Position numbers and translations under genes: made by a program. A stretch of DNA of 64,000 nt, taken from assembly GCA_001673575.1 (NCBI GenBank), contig LZME01000037.1:1-64000 (forward strand), in the 5' to 3' direction. A model generated the notes under the pieces. That model worked only from the letters and a program-made list of their open reading frames with translations, was not told the DNA's origin and ran no database searches. Shown here one piece after another: positions 62,831 to 64,000 of this stretch (its first letter is position 1; the number at the start of each line of letters is the position of its first letter). This DNA is from Mycolicibacter heraklionensis (GTDB lineage Bacteria > Actinomycetota > Actinomycetes > Mycobacteriales > Mycobacteriaceae).

Positions 62831-63468
62831 CGTCCGGCGTTCTCGGCGTTCTCTGAGAGCAGGCGCAGCGCCGTGCTGTAGAGCGCATTGGCGTGCATGT
62901 CGAACATCTCGATGAGATCGATGGCCTGCTCGTCGACTTCGTTGGCGATGAACAGGCCGTCGGCGCCGGCGATGGCATAGGTGACCAGCTGACGCATCTG
63001 GGTTTCGGTGAGTCCCGGGGTGAGCTCGCCCAAAGTCTGGGTCAGTGCAACGGCAGTCTGGGTACGGGCCTGGATGAACATCGCCCGTGCCCGCGCCTCG
63101 ATGGGCCGGCGTTCCAGCGCCAGCATCAGCCCGAGTCGGATGAAGTCCGGTGATTCCAGCAGGGCCTTGGCGATCTGCATCGCCAGCCCCTGAACCCGCT
63201 CGTGTGCGGTGCCCTCGGCGGGGACCTGCCAGGCGCTGAGCCAGCTAACGAAACTGCGCTCGATGACGGCGGCGATCAGATCGTCCTTGTTCTTGAAGTG
63301 CCAATAGATCGAGCTGGCGGGCAGCTCGCACTTGGCGCTGACCAGGGCGATGCTGGTGCCTTCGTAGCCGCGCTCGGCGGCGATCTCGGAGGCGGCATCG
63401 AGGATGCGCTCGCGAGAGAGCTCGCCGTCAACCCGTTTGCGTCGCTGTGGCTGACTCGTTTTCGCCAT
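62827..63468 (-). CDS. TetR/AcrR regulator of the aromatic cluster
   Basis: 213 residues. A basic start (SQPQRRKRVDGELSRERIL) precedes the HTH at about 40-62 (TSIALVSAKCELPASSIYWHFKNK). It heads a coupled minus-strand unit TetR-dioxygenase-FAH and is divergent from the hydroxylase gene at 63562. The large double palindrome between (63492-63531) is its probable binding site, controlling both directions. Confidence 0.9.
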   Translation of the reverse strand: MAKTSQPQRRKRVDGELSRERILDAASEIAAERGYEGTSIALVSAKCELPASSIYWHFKNKDDLIAAVIERSFVSWLSAWQVPAEGTAHERVQGLAMQIAKALLESPDFIRLGLMLALERRPIEARARAMFIQARTQTAVALTQTLGELTPGLTETQMRQLVTYAIAGADGLFIANEVDEQAIDLIEMFDMHANALYSTALRLLSENAENAGR

Positions 63469-63491
63469 CGCGTCTCTCCTGGAGCCTTGAC

Positions 63492-63531
63492 TCTGTAGTG
63501 ATCGCTACATTACCGTAGCGATCACTACAGA
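63492..63531. promoter_or_regulatory. Double palindromic operator in a divergent promoter
   Basis: Perfect 17-bp arms TCTGTAGTGATCGCTAC (63492-63508) and GTAGCGATCACTACAGA (63515-63531) with ATTACC between. Each arm is itself a near palindrome (GTAGTGATCGCTAC), so two TetR dimers could bind. For the minus strand, TTGTTC (63535-63530) and TAATGT (63512-63507), spaced by 17 bp, form a promoter that lies inside the operator. TTGACT at 63487 is a -35 candidate for the plus strand. Confidence 0.85.
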
Positions 63532-63561
63532 ACAAGTTTCTCGGAAGCGAGAGCGGGCATC

Positions 63562-64000
63562 GTGAGTACAGACACCTACGACGTGGCGGTGATCGGCTAT
63601 GGGCCCACCGGTGCCACGGCCGCCAACCTCTTGGGTCAATTCGGCCTGAAAGTGATTGTGGTCGAGCGTGATCCGGATATATATGGCCGTGCCCGCGCGA
63701 TTTCCACCGACGAAGAGGTCATGCGTGTTTGGCAGTCGGTCGGTCTGGCCGAGCGACTGCAGCAGGACATGCTGCCCGACCTTCCGTTGAATTTCGTTGA
63801 CGCTGCCGGTGTCCCGTTCATCGATCTGAAGATCACCTCGCGTGGGTGCGGGCACCCGCCGCAGCAATTCCTGTACCAACCGGCCGTCGATCGCGTCCTG
63901 CGTGAGGGCGTGCAGCGCTTCGCGAATGTCGAGGTGTTGCTGGAACACGAATGCCTGCGCCTGCTGTCCACGGGTGACGACGTCGAGCTCCTCTGCGCCG
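63562..64000 (+). CDS. FAD-dependent aromatic hydroxylase, MhpA-like (partial)
   Basis: The first 146 codons of a flavoprotein hydroxylase that leaves the window. GTG 63562. VAVIGYGPTGATAANLLGQF is the FAD-binding GxGxxG fold, VIVVERDPDIYGRARAISTD contains the Glu that binds ribose and the family Arg, and FLYQPAVDRVLREGV fits the 3-(3-hydroxyphenyl)propionate hydroxylase (MhpA) group. It would add the second hydroxyl to a phenolic ring before the dioxygenase encoded on the other strand opens it. Confidence 0.88.
   Translation, partial: MSTDTYDVAVIGYGPTGATAANLLGQFGLKVIVVERDPDIYGRARAISTDEEVMRVWQSVGLAERLQQDMLPDLPLNFVDAAGVPFIDLKITSRGCGHPPQQFLYQPAVDRVLREGVQRFANVEVLLEHECLRLLSTGDDVELLCA

Overview
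The window is chromosomal DNA of a mycobacterium in the broad sense (Mycobacteriaceae). The evidence is high GC, many GTG starts, GTGA/ATGA stop-start overlaps, and a backbone colinear with the M. tuberculosis Rv1098c-Rv1144 segment: fum, glpX, DUF4245, AI-2E transporter, 3beta-HSD, xseB, xseA, ispH, ychF, prpR/prpD/prpC, metE, thiolase, echA, mcr and an SDR. The species cannot be fixed from the sequence alone. A prpB gene inside the propionate operon, and several accessory blocks, separate it from M. tuberculosis. No tRNA, rRNA, CRISPR array or intact insertion sequence was seen.

Layout. 1-1854: end of a 13E12-type HNH gene, then an MpaB-family oxygenase with a TetR regulator behind a clear promoter/operator. 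1811-8572: MFS, fumarase and fructose bisphosphatase in one minus-strand unit, a DUF4245 protein, a 57-bp tandem repeat, an AI-2E-type permease and an epimerase. 8683-12113: a mini zinc ribbon, a large AAA/LuxR regulator and two micro-genes that share a 16-bp palindrome. 12151-18861: 3beta-HSD behind a KstR-like box, xseBA, a lipid-droplet protein, ispH, a DUF6542 protein and ychF. 18887-24072: accessory block downstream of ychF, with an AbiTii-like protein, a GNAT, two degenerate copies of the ychF 3' end, rifampin ADP-ribosyltransferase (arr), and a one-piece GNAT plus AadA-type nucleotidyltransferase. 24096-30740: OsmC, monooxygenase, permuted-papain enzyme, adenylyl cyclase, hydrolases, a WS/DGAT-like acyltransferase and DoxX. 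30704-36992: prpR and the prpDBC methylcitrate operon, then an acyl-CoA dehydrogenase. 36976-44922: P450, TetR, a DUF3556 membrane protein behind a perfect KstR box, a FadR-type GntR with a FadR-like operator, sterol desaturase, crotonase, and a MerR/VOC operon. 44931-52850: a CtpH/CtpI-type P-ATPase with a switch-like leader, a noncanonical MTHFR, a 42-bp perfect palindrome, and metE under a cobalamin riboswitch. 52893-60713: lipid and CoA metabolism (thiolase, crotonases, gamma-carbonic anhydrase, mcr, SDR, nitronate monooxygenase). 60771-64000: an aromatic meta-cleavage cluster (FAH, extradiol dioxygenase, TetR, MhpA-like hydroxylase) around a double operator.

How the parts work together. 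Much of the window serves fatty acid, sterol and propionyl-CoA use: KstR-type boxes at 3beta-HSD and DUF3556, methylcitrate disposal of propionyl-CoA, Mcr for branched-chain (sterol side-chain) acyl-CoA, and several crotonases and dehydrogenases. The MTHFR beside riboswitch-controlled metE joins folate one-carbon supply to methionine synthesis. The most unusual parts are the accretion of genes behind ychF, the arr/GNAT-ANT pair, the paired operators before the micro-genes, and the competing hairpins before the P-type ATPase.
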